This document shows, piece after piece, positions 17,276 to 26,943 of a stretch of DNA of 64,000 nucleotides. The translations under genes and the position numbers were made by a program. The notes under the pieces were generated by a model that saw only the letters and a program-made list of their open reading frames with translations, ran no database searches and was not told where the DNA came from. Source of the DNA: Fibrobacter sp. (GTDB lineage: Bacteria; Fibrobacterota; Chitinivibrionia; Chitinivibrionales; Chitinispirillaceae); contig JAAYEB010000212.1 of assembly GCA_012728995.1 (NCBI GenBank), positions 1 through 64,000 of the forward strand, in the 5' to 3' direction. The number at the start of each line of letters is the position of its first letter. Position 1 is the first letter of the stretch.

Positions 17276-17843
17276 AAAAACCTCAATATAAAACTATTTT
17301 AAAAATAATTTTAATCTGATAATAAACAGTTTTCAAGCCTTGAATTTGCATAAGTGATTTAAAACCATGCATTTTCGGAGTTTCTATACTGCTGTTCTTT
17401 AAACAAGGAGTATCCTGGCAGAGAACAATTCATTTATATAACAGTACACAGGAATATACAACAAGGTAAAACCTTTTTATTTAATAGAGTTAGCTGTTAT
17501 GTTCCAGGGTACAGGAATTATTTTTAAAGTGAATGGAAACGATTAATTGGCAATCCTGTTGTATGGTGCCGGTTTTGAAAGATTGAACTGCACGAACGCG
17601 CATTGCCAAAAAACAGGTTTATGGCTTCAATTAGTTGTATCTACCCGGGTATTTATCAAACGCAAAGTATCCGGATGTGATTATTGTCCATGCCGGGATA
17701 CGATTATCGAGGCTGGTCGGGATATGGCTGCATCGCAAAGAAACTTGCGTAAAGAATCGTTCCTTTTTAGTTAAATACGTAATCTGAGCAAATTTTTTTA
17801 TAAAAGTTCACATCAGTGCTTTATCAGTCTGGATCATTCATTA
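17276..17843. other. Divergent intergenic region with repeat element
   Basis: 568 bp between the double-PEGA gene and lptD. About 240 bp in the middle is repeat copy B. The flanks carry no recognised gene. Confidence 0.5.
17530..17770 (+). repeat. Dispersed intergenic repeat, copy B
   Basis: Left end GAATGGAAACGATTAATT (17531-17548) differs from copies A and C at one position in the 17-base core. The right end GCGTAAAGAATCGTTCC (17748-17764) matches the right end of copy C (GCGTAAAGAAATCGCCTCC) and is an imperfect inverted copy of the left end. An internal hairpin (GTATCCGG near 17668, CCGGGATAC near 17693) lies between. A 75-codon open frame covers the element but has no ribosome binding site or recognisable product. 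Confidence 0.5.
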
Positions 17844-20360
17844 ATGTCCTTAATTTTTCAGCGAATCGTTTCGCTTATTTTTCTTACAGGGTTACTTTGT
17901 TTTATCAGTATTCATACTGCTTATTGTAATGAAACCGATACGATTGCAATTGCAGAGGAATTCGATACAACAAAAACAGATCGTAAAAGTAAACAGGGTA
18001 TTACAGATACTGTTTTTTATGAGTCTGCTCACATTCATTATGATGCAGAGAATAAAATGCTTCGTCTGACCGGTAATGCCAAGGTAAAATATCAGAAAAT
18101 GCAGTTATTTGCAGACACTATTCTGTATCAGATCGACCAGAATATCTTTACAGCTTCAGGAATGCCACAACTTGTAGAGGGAAATGATACTACAGTTGGC
18201 GATTTCATGATTTACAATGTAAAAACCCGCAGAGGCAGAGTTCGGTATGCTTCTACATATGTCGATGGCAACCATTTTCATGGAAGTAAAATCATCAAAT
18301 CTGAAAAAAACGAATTATATGTTGATGAAGGAGATTTCAGTTCATGTGCCCTGGTAGATACTCCGCATTACTATTTTTACGGAAAACAGATTAAAGTAGT
18401 TCCAAATGACAAAATAATCGGTAAACCAGTTGTCCTTAATATTGGAGATGCGCCCGTAGCAGTTCTCCCTTTCTTCATTTTCCCCATTAACCGTGATCGC
18501 AGGAGCGGAATTCTTACTCCGGCATGGGGTGGCAATCCTTCATCCGGAGGTTATGTCGATAACATTGGGTACTATTTTGCCCCAAATGACTATATGGATT
18601 TCACAGTCCGTGGAAAAGTCTCTGAATTCAAGGATTTTGTTATTGAAGGTTCGAGCAGATACAAAATTAAGTACCTTCTTGATGGTGGAATAAGTGCACG
18701 GTATGCCCTGTCTTCCGATTTTTTGAAACGTAATCAATTGTGGGGTATTGAGTATCACCACAACCAGGATCTCACACCTGATGGGTTAACAAAACTTAGC
18801 GGCTCCGGAAAGCTTGTTTCACAGAAAAACTTTTATCAGGAGATTTCTGAAGACAACCGGGACCTGCGCGAACAGGAGCTTACTGCCAATATGTCGTTGT
18901 CGCGCCAGTTTCCTAAAATCAACGGCAGTTCAAACATATCCTGGATGAGACGGCACAATCTTCTTGGAGATTCGATTACTGAAGACCTTCCATCGGTTTC
19001 ATTCACTCTTGCAAGCAGACCACTTATCTCTCAGGATGAAGATCAGGATTCGGCAAGATGGTTCAATAAAATTTATTACAGCTACAACGCAAGAGGCCTT
19101 GTAAGACATCATGAATACCGCAACATCAATGAAGAGTACTACTACCCGGGTATTACCAATTCAGTTTCAGTGAATTCACCGCAAACAGTATTTAAATGGT
19201 TCACAGTCAATCCAAGATTCAATGCCAGAGCGTCAACTTTCTACGGATATATGGATACCAGCATTTCATATTACGACACACTCCGGGATGAAGTATCCTA
19301 TTATCTCCAGGGATCCGAAAAAGACTACATGTACCCGGATTACGAGGAAATCTTGAGGGATACTGTTTCGTATGATAATCAGGGTTTTCCCGACAGTATC
19401 AGAATTGTTAAAATCAAGGAAACAGAAGTCGCACGATACGATACAACCAGAAATAAACTTATTACAGATGCCTCATGGAATGCATCTGTAGATTTGTCTA
19501 CCACACTATATGGAATTTTTCCTTTTAAAATATTCAATTTCACAGGGTTGCGTCATACCTTAACACCCAGGATCAGCTACTCATTTATACCTGAACATAA
19601 TCAGGACAAAAGGTTTTTCCTTAGTTTAAATCAGAGTTCTGGTCACAAACGGCAACAAATAATCAATCTGAGCCTGGACAATCAGTTTCAGGGAAAAACT
19701 GCCAAAAAAGCAGGAGAAGGTGAGAAGCCTGTTGAAGAGAAGTTTTCTATAATGTCAGTCAATTTATCAACCAGTTATGATTTTGAAGGTGAATCACGCA
19801 AATGGAGTAACCTTCAACTAAATGCATCTACATCATATAAAATGGTACGCCTCTCCTACAATTCTTCTTTCTGGATGTATGATGAGAATGATGCATTAAG
19901 TTTTCCGATAATGAACCAGATGTCTTTGGGAGTAAATGTTGGTACACTGAGTGCTAAAGGATCTTTTTGGGGCGGCGATCTCCTTGTATTAGATTCTCTT
20001 CAACCAGACGACCCTGTAAAGTATATGAACTCAGGTAATCAAAGCTGGGACATTAGTCTTACACCAGCGTACAATTTTCAACTTTCCCGCTCCAATCCTA
20101 CCGATATGTTCGAACCCAAAAAATCATTTAATCTCAGCGCATCTGCAAAAATCAATTTTACACCTAACTGGTCAATAAGCTGGAGTGGAAGATATAATTT
20201 CAATGAAAACCAATGGACCGAAAACAGTTTTAACCTCTATTGCGATCTTGAATGCTGGGATATGAGATTTCAGTGGAGACCAGAAAAACTCAATCCTGGT
20301 TTTTACTTTCTGATCAATATTAAAAAATTACCCGAACTGAAATGGGAAAAAAGAAGTTGA
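17844..20360 (+). CDS. lptD: LPS-assembly outer membrane protein LptD (OstA)
   Basis: 838 aa. Outer-membrane translocon that places lipopolysaccharide on the cell surface. Signal peptide ~1-30. OstA-like beta-jellyroll ~55-200 (ESAHIHYDAENKMLRLTGNA, then VKYQKMQLFADTILY) which receives LPS from LptA. The LptD plug/barrel begins with SSCALVDTPHYYF and FFIFPINRDRRSGILTPAWG; the rest is an aromatic-rich beta barrel ending CDLECWDMRFQW and NIKKLPELKWE, the C-terminal pattern of LptD in Bacteroidota/Fibrobacterota-type phyla. No LptE nearby. No clear Shine-Dalgarno; the ATG is the first with a proper signal peptide. Confidence 0.93.
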   Translation: MSLIFQRIVSLIFLTGLLCFISIHTAYCNETDTIAIAEEFDTTKTDRKSKQGITDTVFYESAHIHYDAENKMLRLTGNAKVKYQKMQLFADTILYQIDQNIFTASGMPQLVEGNDTTVGDFMIYNVKTRRGRVRYASTYVDGNHFHGSKIIKSEKNELYVDEGDFSSCALVDTPHYYFYGKQIKVVPNDKIIGKPVVLNIGDAPVAVLPFFIFPINRDRRSGILTPAWGGNPSSGGYVDNIGYYFAPNDYMDFTVRGKVSEFKDFVIEGSSRYKIKYLLDGGISARYALSSDFLKRNQLWGIEYHHNQDLTPDGLTKLSGSGKLVSQKNFYQEISEDNRDLREQELTANMSLSRQFPKINGSSNISWMRRHNLLGDSITEDLPSVSFTLASRPLISQDEDQDSARWFNKIYYSYNARGLVRHHEYRNINEEYYYPGITNSVSVNSPQTVFKWFTVNPRFNARASTFYGYMDTSISYYDTLRDEVSYYLQGSEKDYMYPDYEEILRDTVSYDNQGFPDSIRIVKIKETEVARYDTTRNKLITDASWNASVDLSTTLYGIFPFKIFNFTGLRHTLTPRISYSFIPEHNQDKRFFLSLNQSSGHKRQQIINLSLDNQFQGKTAKKAGEGEKPVEEKFSIMSVNLSTSYDFEGESRKWSNLQLNASTSYKMVRLSYNSSFWMYDENDALSFPIMNQMSLGVNVGTLSAKGSFWGGDLLVLDSLQPDDPVKYMNSGNQSWDISLTPAYNFQLSRSNPTDMFEPKKSFNLSASAKINFTPNWSISWSGRYNFNENQWTENSFNLYCDLECWDMRFQWRPEKLNPGFYFLINIKKLPELKWEKRS

Positions 20361-20599
20361 ACCTTAATTGGAAACCGAATAAGAGCCCGCCCGGAGATCA
20401 AAATCAAGCTGATCAAATCAGTTATACAGAAAACCAGTTCCCAAAATAGTTTAATTACTACAAATGCTGCTTCTTAGATCGGAGCCGCATAATCTGAATG
20501 TGGTTATCTGTAAACGCATCCAGGTAAACACTTTTTTTGATATTTTATGAATCAGACACATGATATTGATCGGGAGAATACATTTTTATTGTTTTAGAA

Positions 20600-21583
20600 T
20601 CAAATTCGCGATTTATCACAAAAACCACTGTCTGCTGGTTTGACTGTAATCTCCTCCTCTTTTCCTTTATATATAATTTTTACATTAACCGAATTTTCAT
20701 TACGTGCTTTTGAATAACGTGCAACTATTGAAGCTGCCAGGTTTTTAGTATCGGTGTCAATAATAGAATCAGTAATCCCAAATGGACCGGCAATATCTGA
20801 AATCTCGAAAAAACAGGTTTTTTCATTATGGAATTTTTCGAGAATGTTATTTTCAGATTCATTTCTTGATACTACAAGTTTATTTCCGTTGATCCTGAAA
20901 TGTCTTCCGTATGCCATGAGCTTGAAATCAAAAAGTGAAAGCTTTTTGCTTTTTGACAACATCTCATGGAAACGATTAGCTGTGTGAATATTCGTAAGGA
21001 TACAACCTCCTGCAGGAGTTGAATGAATCAGATTATGTTTTTTAGCATACTCAAGTTGTCTTTTTCTGCTCTTACCACTAATATCAAGTAATTTCTCACG
21101 ATCAATCAAGCCTTCAATTTCAGGTTTTGTTGGTGAAAACAACTTTGCAGAAAGTGGACGAATCAATATTCCTTTTAAATCTGCACTTTTCTCAATTTTA
21201 TGAAGACAATCCATACGCTGGGACATTGGTCGCTGCCCAACCACCTCTCCTGTAGCTATAAAAGAAGCTCCTTCTTCAACCATAATTTTAAAAGCTTTTT
21301 TCAATCGATGTATTCTGCAATCAATACATGGATTGGCATTTTTACCAAATCCAAATTTTGGATTTTTGACCATTGAAAGAAACTCCTCCCCCTCTTCCTC
21401 AATTCTGAGAGGAATTTCAAGAGCATGCGCATACTCTTTAATATTTTTATAAGAAAAACCAATACCGGAATAAAATGGAAGAACAAAATGTAGTGCCTTC
21501 AATGATATTCCTTGTCTTTTTAAAAGGTGAGCTGCAATTACACTATCAAGCCCTCCCGAAAACAATACCAAACCTTTAACCAT
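20600..21583 (-). CDS. PP-loop ATPase related to tRNA thiolation enzymes, with NFACT-R-like domain
   Basis: 327 aa. The N-terminus has the PP-loop LVLFSGGLDSVIAAHLL used to adenylate tRNA uridine. Cys are placed as in ThiI/MnmA-like enzymes: NPCIDCRIH (~108) and AGGCILTNIHTANRF (~200). The C-terminal third (YGRHFRINGNKLVVSRNESE) resembles the NFACT-R RNA-binding domain found fused to ThiI-like domains. A tRNA 2-thiouridine or related modification is likely, but the target position is not known. GAAGG precedes the ATG. Convergent with lptD, divergent from the acyltransferase. Confidence 0.8.
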   Translation of the reverse strand: MVKGLVLFSGGLDSVIAAHLLKRQGISLKALHFVLPFYSGIGFSYKNIKEYAHALEIPLRIEEEGEEFLSMVKNPKFGFGKNANPCIDCRIHRLKKAFKIMVEEGASFIATGEVVGQRPMSQRMDCLHKIEKSADLKGILIRPLSAKLFSPTKPEIEGLIDREKLLDISGKSRKRQLEYAKKHNLIHSTPAGGCILTNIHTANRFHEMLSKSKKLSLFDFKLMAYGRHFRINGNKLVVSRNESENNILEKFHNEKTCFFEISDIAGPFGITDSIIDTDTKNLAASIVARYSKARNENSVNVKIIYKGKEEEITVKPADSGFCDKSRI

Positions 21584-21787
21584 AATTTCAATAAACCTTC
21601 AATTATCTTAAAGAATCCATTATCACAACACATAAAAACATCACCAACTAAACGGTAAAACTTGTTTTTATGTTCAAATATAATAAAATAACTTTATCCT
21701 TTTGATACGAGACTGAATCAGGATTATTTTTAGGGTTAACAGAAATTCTCCTTAATCCGGCAGCATTTGTTTATCTGCAGATATAAA

Positions 21788-22681
21788 ATGAAAAAACACA
21801 AAAAATTCAGCCATTTTGTCGAGTATATAATTCTTCTATCAATAGAAAATTTTTTACATATTCTCCCAAGAAAATTTGCTCTTTTTTTGGGAAGTATCAC
21901 AGGTGGAATGATATACAGATGTGGCTTTTACCACAATATTGTTAAAAAGAACATGGAGCATGTCGGGTTATGGGACAAGAAACAAATGGAAGAGATAACC
22001 TGTAAACTATATCGTAATATGGGCAGGTATATGGTCGATTTTCTTAAATCATCAAAAAACAAACCACCCTTTAAAATTTACAATCTTGACTTAGTAGACA
22101 AATCATTTTCCCGTAAAAAGGGTATTATGATACTGCTTGCGCATTTTGGTAACTGGGAACTTCTTGCAGATATATTTGGAGAAAAAATCTCTGATCTCAA
22201 TGTAGTTGCGAAAAAGATGAAAAATTCAAGAATTGAAAACTGGCTGGCACGAAAACGTTCTCAAGCCGCCGTAATAACAATCTACACAGATCGTGCGTTG
22301 CGTAAAATACTCGAAGTTTTAAGGAAAAATGGAATTGTCGCCATCCTTATAGATCAACATGCAGGTAAACATGGAACAATGGTTCCTTTTCTTGGCAAAG
22401 AAGCAAATACAGTTCGTACTATGGCAGGAATAGTTTCAAAAACTGGATGCAGCGTTTTATCCACTTACGCTATTATAGACGAGCATAACAATTATAGTAT
22501 CGTTATTAATGAAGTACCTGCTGTAAATACTGAAGATATGAACGAAGATCAGAGAATATATGAATACCAACGAATTCATAATGAAATAATATCCAACTGG
22601 ATACGTGAGCACCCCGAACACTGGTTTGGATGGTTTCATAAAAGGTTCAGAGGAATAGTAAAATACAAAAGCCAAGTGTAA
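21788..22681 (+). CDS. LpxL/HtrB-family lipid A (or lysophospholipid) acyltransferase
   Basis: 297 aa inner-membrane acyltransferase. Hydrophobic N-terminal segment ~15-55, then LLAHFGNWELLADIFGE carrying the catalytic His-x4-Glu (HFGNWE), and GIVAILIDQHAGKHGTMVPFLGK and PEHWFGWFHKRF, which are standard LpxL/LpxM motifs. Adds secondary acyl chains to Kdo2-lipid IVA-type precursors; with lptD nearby it supports an LPS-bearing outer membrane. The ATG at 21788 (MKKHKK) is preferred over a TTG seven codons upstream; neither has a strong ribosome binding site. Confidence 0.88.
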   Translation: MKKHKKFSHFVEYIILLSIENFLHILPRKFALFLGSITGGMIYRCGFYHNIVKKNMEHVGLWDKKQMEEITCKLYRNMGRYMVDFLKSSKNKPPFKIYNLDLVDKSFSRKKGIMILLAHFGNWELLADIFGEKISDLNVVAKKMKNSRIENWLARKRSQAAVITIYTDRALRKILEVLRKNGIVAILIDQHAGKHGTMVPFLGKEANTVRTMAGIVSKTGCSVLSTYAIIDEHNNYSIVINEVPAVNTEDMNEDQRIYEYQRIHNEIISNWIREHPEHWFGWFHKRFRGIVKYKSQV

Positions 22682-22845
22682 ACAATCCCATATCTCGTTC
22701 ATCCAGAAAATAAAATAGATTTTTAATTACTGGTTACCATTGAAAAAGATTGGTTCAAAATAATTCTTTGAACACACATAACAAATATTATTAGTATATA
22801 TAGATAGATGGATTAAAAAAACGGGCTTTTAAGAGCGTAAAATAA

Positions 22846-22887
22846 AACTGCCACCTGCAAACTGGCACAAATCCGAAGGCGGCAGTT
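22846..22887 (-). terminator. Intrinsic terminator of the second RRM gene
   Basis: AACTGCCGCCT at 22887-22877 pairs with AGGTGGCAGTT at 22856-22846 (one mismatch), followed on the minus strand by TTATTTTACGC. It lies 10 bases past the stop codon. Confidence 0.8.
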
Positions 22888-22897
22888 ACATTTTAGT

Positions 22898-23191
22898 TTA
22901 CACTCTGTTATATTGAACCCGCATTGCAGTATTCCGGGATGGTTCTACCCTGTCCCGTGCTTTACTTATTCTGAGATTACGACCACCAAACATTGTATCA
23001 CCCAACTCACTGATAGCTGCATCAACATGTTCATCTTCCAGCTCAATGAAACCAAAACCTCTGGATCGTCCGGTTTCTCTGTCAGAGATGAGTACAACAG
23101 AATGAATCGGTTCAAACTTTGAGAAAAATCGACGTACATCAGTTTCTGTAGTTCTATAAGGTAAGTTACCGATGTAGAGCTTCTGAGACAT
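22898..23191 (-). CDS. RRM RNA-binding protein
   Basis: 97 aa. One RNA recognition motif: RNP2 KLYIGNLPY, RNP1 RGFGFIEL, with acidic loop residues between. It ends shortly after the motif (RDRVEPSRNTAMRVQYNRV) and lacks the Gly-rich tail of the paralogue at 10774-11097. The start was placed at MSQKLY because AAAGGAAGTAGT precedes it. Monocistronic with its own terminator and a long (485 bp) upstream gap. Confidence 0.92.
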   Translation of the reverse strand: MSQKLYIGNLPYRTTETDVRRFFSKFEPIHSVVLISDRETGRSRGFGFIELEDEHVDAAISELGDTMFGGRNLRISKARDRVEPSRNTAMRVQYNRV

Positions 23192-23676
23192 ACTACTTCC
23201 TTTGAAAATGGTGAAAAATATTAAACAGAAAACAGGTCTGTTCGAGTTCATGAATTTATTTACTCTTCGGATTCGAGATTGTAAATAATTGCTATCCCCG
23301 CGGCGGAAAACTTACAACTAACCTGTTTGCGCTTTGGAAACATGCAATTTCCATGCCTTTTTATTTTTTGGTTTTTTTAAAGAGACTCGCTACCCCCAAA
23401 GAAAGCATTCTCAATTTTGAGAAAATCTTTTTAAAAATGAAAAAACTGCATATCTCAATATTTTGCATTGAAATTCACACAAATTGATTGTCATAAGAAA
23501 CTATCAACTTCATCACTGTTTCTCAATTGTCACCAATTATTCCTTGTACTTACAAATTGGCATACCGGTTGCCTTAATGATGTTAGGAAACAAGCAATTG
23601 AATAATCAGAATTATGTAGTACTAAATTGCTGACCCATTTTGATATTATTGTGATCAATAAAAAGAGGAGTTGGTT
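23192..23676. other. Divergent intergenic region
   Basis: 485 bp between the RRM gene and the baeRF gene. An imperfect palindrome TTGGAAACATGCAATTTCCA occurs at about 23334-23353 and could be an operator. No gene or RNA family recognised. Confidence 0.35.
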
Positions 23677-24834
23677 GTGGATTTATTTACCGAAGACGAT
23701 CTCAGAGATCTTGTCTCAATACACTACCCTAACTGTGTTTCAATATACATGCCCTCATTCAGGACCGGCTCCGAAACACAGCAAAATCCAGTACGCTTTA
23801 AAAATTTAATTGCTGAAACGGAAAAGCGTCTTACTTCACAGGGTATGCGCGGTGTTGAAGCTGCAGCACTACTGTCACCAGCAAGAAGGATTTTAAAAAA
23901 TGGATCTTTCTGGCAGCATCAGGCAGAAGGTCTGTCTGCTTTTATCGCTCCCGGAATTCTCAAAATATTCAGACTGCCAACCACATTTCACCAGACAGTT
24001 ATTATCGGTCCACATTTTCACCTCAAACCACTCCTTCCCTTACTGACAGGGAATACCCGTTTTTATCTGCTTGATCTCAATATTAAAAATGTTCGTTTTT
24101 TTACTGGTGCCCGATTTATGTTTAGCCGAATCAATTCAGAAAAGATCCCATTAAGCCTCGAAGAAACTCTTCAGTTTGATATACAGGAAGGCCAGCAGCA
24201 ATTCGCAAGCAAGCCTCAAATGCAAGCTGGTAATCAAACAACCGTTTTTGGGTATGGGCGACAAACAGATAAAGAGAAAGTTAACATTCTTAATTTTTTT
24301 CACCGGGTCAATGATGCAATCTCTGATCTTCTTAAAAACAGCAATGCCCCACTGGTTTTGGCAGGAGTCGAAAATCTTCATCCAATATATAAAAAGGCAA
24401 ACACTTACCCTTACCTTATTGAAGATGGTCTGAAAATAGATGTTCATCACTTAACAGACGAGCAAATCCATGCAAGTGTATGGCCGATTCTCGAAAATTT
24501 CTTCTCCCGAAGAAAAAACAAGGATACAGCATTCTACAAACGCCTTAATGGCGAACACAGTCATCTAGCTGCAAATGATCTCAAGACAATAGTAGCTGGT
24601 TCAATACACGGAAGAATTAATACACTGTTTGTTACAAACGGACAATCCAGACTGTGGGGAAAGTTTATCGAAAGCAATGAGGAGATTGAAGTTCACAATG
24701 GTGAAATGCCCGGTGATGAAGATCTTCTTGATAAGGCTGCAATCAATACGATGTTAAGGGGAGGTATCGTGTACATTGTCGATCCTGAAGATATGCCGGA
24801 TAAAACTCCAGCTGCAGCGATTCTGAGATATTGA
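23677..24834 (+). CDS. Bacterial archaeo-eukaryotic release-factor-like (baeRF) protein
   Basis: 385 aa. Starts LFTEDDLRDLVSIHYPNCVSIYMPS and continues with FWQHQAEGLSAFIAPGI and HFHLKPLLPLLTGNTRFYLLDL, matching the baeRF families that share the eRF1/Pelota fold. Some members are thought to act on stalled ribosomes, but none of the family has a firm role here. The GTG start is chosen because AGAGGAG sits 6 bases ahead; a TTG two codons upstream is less well spaced. Monocistronic. Confidence 0.75.
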   Translation: MDLFTEDDLRDLVSIHYPNCVSIYMPSFRTGSETQQNPVRFKNLIAETEKRLTSQGMRGVEAAALLSPARRILKNGSFWQHQAEGLSAFIAPGILKIFRLPTTFHQTVIIGPHFHLKPLLPLLTGNTRFYLLDLNIKNVRFFTGARFMFSRINSEKIPLSLEETLQFDIQEGQQQFASKPQMQAGNQTTVFGYGRQTDKEKVNILNFFHRVNDAISDLLKNSNAPLVLAGVENLHPIYKKANTYPYLIEDGLKIDVHHLTDEQIHASVWPILENFFSRRKNKDTAFYKRLNGEHSHLAANDLKTIVAGSIHGRINTLFVTNGQSRLWGKFIESNEEIEVHNGEMPGDEDLLDKAAINTMLRGGIVYIVDPEDMPDKTPAAAILRY

Positions 24835-24935
24835 TCTGAATACAGATTATAGAGTCATCCTGATCATTTCTTTTTTAATGCTTATAGCAAGGTTTGAACA
24901 GTTCTGTTCAATATATAAGGCGTATGATATTGATT

Positions 24936-26339
24936 TTATAACATATCAAAAAAATCACGCTTCAAATCTTTAAGAATATTCTCCCTCTCTTCAGATAAAC
25001 AGGATTTTTCATTATGAAGATAAAACTCTTTGAAAACCCGATATTTTGAATTTTTAAGAAATTGTGAATCTATAGAGTTAATGGTTTGAATTGCAGTTTC
25101 ATTTTTGCCTGCTATTCTATAAATTAAGCACAAGCCGATATAAGCATCCAGATTTCCTTCTTTTCTTATTTGAAGTGATTTTTCGAACTCATGAAGAGAA
25201 TCAAGAAGTTTACCTGTTTTCAAATGGTATTTACCTGCAATATTATGTATTTCCGGCCGGTTCGCAACTGAGTTAAGAGCATTTTTAATTGTTTCTTTGG
25301 CCTCATCATACATCTGATTTTCAACCAGTATTCTTGTTAACCGTAAATATGCTTTTATACGGGTCATTCTGAAATCAACACCGACCTGCCCTACAACAGG
25401 TTTTAATTCAGGTATTTTTTTTAAATACTCTATTGCTTGAGGTATTCGTTTGCTACAGTTGCAGGCAATAGAAAGACTGTATAGAATATCTGGTCGTGAA
25501 GGCAAAAGGGTTTTAGCTTTTTCAAGTACATTTATTGCATCATTAAACTTTTCTTCTTTATTGAGAATATTCCCTAATCCAAGATATGCATGGGCAGTTA
25601 TTTCAGAGCTATTTTCTGAATTTTCTGCGATTTGAAGCACTTTATTATACCAGATCCTTGAATTTGAATAATCTTCAACAAGCAGGTACGAATCAGCTAT
25701 CTCAACAGCCATAACCAGGTCTGGCCCAATCAATTCGTACTCCTTAATGAGCATTTTGAGATTTCTATGGGCTTTTTGTTTTAACAGAACAGGGTTACTG
25801 TACCCATGGTGATAAATTACTATATTCTTTTTTTCAAGTTTCATCCCAAGTCTGAATGCACTTGGTGTTATCTGTTCGTGAATACTGCGTTCAAATCGTA
25901 TTTGGGGATGATTGGGAAACATTCGGGCCTGAAAAAATTCGGTCCCGGTATTTCCGGGATGTTCATTCCGTATAACAAAACTGAAAATTCTGTCCGGTTT
26001 CTCTTTTTTCAACTTGCTCAAAGTATCAAGCGACTCGGTTGGAATACTGTCATCAGCATCAAGCCACAGAATCCATTGGCAAGTTGCATTCTGAAGCGAA
26101 ATGTTACGAGACCACGAGAAATTTTGTCGCCATGGATCGTAAATAATTTTAGCACCAAACTTCTTTGCTGTTTCAACAGTACTGTCTGTAGATCCTGTAT
26201 CGACAACAACAAGTTCATCAGCAACAATATTTAGATTTTGAAGTGATCGTTGAAGATTTGCGCTCTCATTTTTTACAATCATGCATATTGAAAGAGCATC
26301 TTTGCGAATGGTTTTTTTTTGAATATAATCAGCTTGCAC
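24936..26339 (-). CDS. Family 2 glycosyltransferase with C-terminal TPR repeats
   Basis: 467 aa. GT-A domain ~15-215: LSICMIVKNESANL, VVVDTGSTDSTVETAKKFGA and LWLDADDSIP carrying the DxD metal/nucleotide-sugar motif. Residues ~215-450 are TPR-like helices (AHAYLGLGNILNKEEKFNDA, ILYSLSIACNCSKRIPQAIE). Such GT2-TPR proteins are often involved in protein or envelope glycosylation. The GTG start overlaps the last 11 bases of the upstream receiver gene, with no separate Shine-Dalgarno, so translation is probably coupled. Confidence 0.88.
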   Translation of the reverse strand: MQADYIQKKTIRKDALSICMIVKNESANLQRSLQNLNIVADELVVVDTGSTDSTVETAKKFGAKIIYDPWRQNFSWSRNISLQNATCQWILWLDADDSIPTESLDTLSKLKKEKPDRIFSFVIRNEHPGNTGTEFFQARMFPNHPQIRFERSIHEQITPSAFRLGMKLEKKNIVIYHHGYSNPVLLKQKAHRNLKMLIKEYELIGPDLVMAVEIADSYLLVEDYSNSRIWYNKVLQIAENSENSSEITAHAYLGLGNILNKEEKFNDAINVLEKAKTLLPSRPDILYSLSIACNCSKRIPQAIEYLKKIPELKPVVGQVGVDFRMTRIKAYLRLTRILVENQMYDEAKETIKNALNSVANRPEIHNIAGKYHLKTGKLLDSLHEFEKSLQIRKEGNLDAYIGLCLIYRIAGKNETAIQTINSIDSQFLKNSKYRVFKEFYLHNEKSCLSEERENILKDLKRDFFDML

Positions 26340-26694
26340 AAGTTTTTTTCACTATCTCACTAAATTGATCAAGAGAAAACGGTTTGGATATAAAAGGCAT
26401 GGAACTAAATTCAGGTGGAATTGACTGCGATTTGGAATCTGAAAACAGAATTGTCCTTTTAAAAATTTGAGGAAACTCGGAACAGATTTTTGAAAATAAA
26501 GAGCTATTCTGATCTTTTTCCATTTCCCAATTATACAACACCAAATCGTATTGGGGCTCTGCTTCCTGAATTTTTGCCAGGAAACTTGTTGAACTAAGAG
26601 CACGATCAATAACTACATCCCTAAAATTAATCTGAAGAATATCACGAATGATCTCGTGTGATTCCAGATCATCATCAGCAATAAGAATTTTCAT
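26329..26694 (-). CDS. Degenerate response-regulator receiver domain (Asn at the phosphorylation site)
   Basis: 121 aa, receiver domain only. MKILIADDDLESH gives the acidic pocket and FISKPFSLDQF the conserved Lys. At the phosphoacceptor position the sequence reads DLVLYNWEME, so Asn55 replaces Asp. It cannot be phosphorylated in the usual way and may bind partners constitutively. AAAGGAG precedes the ATG used; an ATG 28 codons upstream has no such signal. Overlaps the GT2-TPR gene by 11 bases. Confidence 0.88.
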   Translation of the reverse strand: MKILIADDDLESHEIIRDILQINFRDVVIDRALSSTSFLAKIQEAEPQYDLVLYNWEMEKDQNSSLFSKICSEFPQIFKRTILFSDSKSQSIPPEFSSMPFISKPFSLDQFSEIVKKTCAS

Positions 26695-26943
26695 AAGTCG
26701 ACTCCTTTCAAAGGAACCGCATTTTGGGACAGTTTTTTGCGGCACAATAAAGATAGTTGAATTGATGAGTTGATGCAAATTTTAGAGTTGAAAAGAAACT
26801 TCAATTTGGGTGTTTTTCAAATTTCATTCTATATAATTCAATGAGTTATGTATAACCGCATCGTAAACATGCTTAAACAGAAAAATTACAGAAATTTACG
26901 AATCCAGACTGTTTCTACTTCCCGCATGCAAAGATGAGACTCT

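Noticed and set aside
17547-17774. 75-codon plus-strand open frame
   Set aside because: It coincides with repeat copy B, has no ribosome binding site, and its product resembles nothing; a chance frame in the element.
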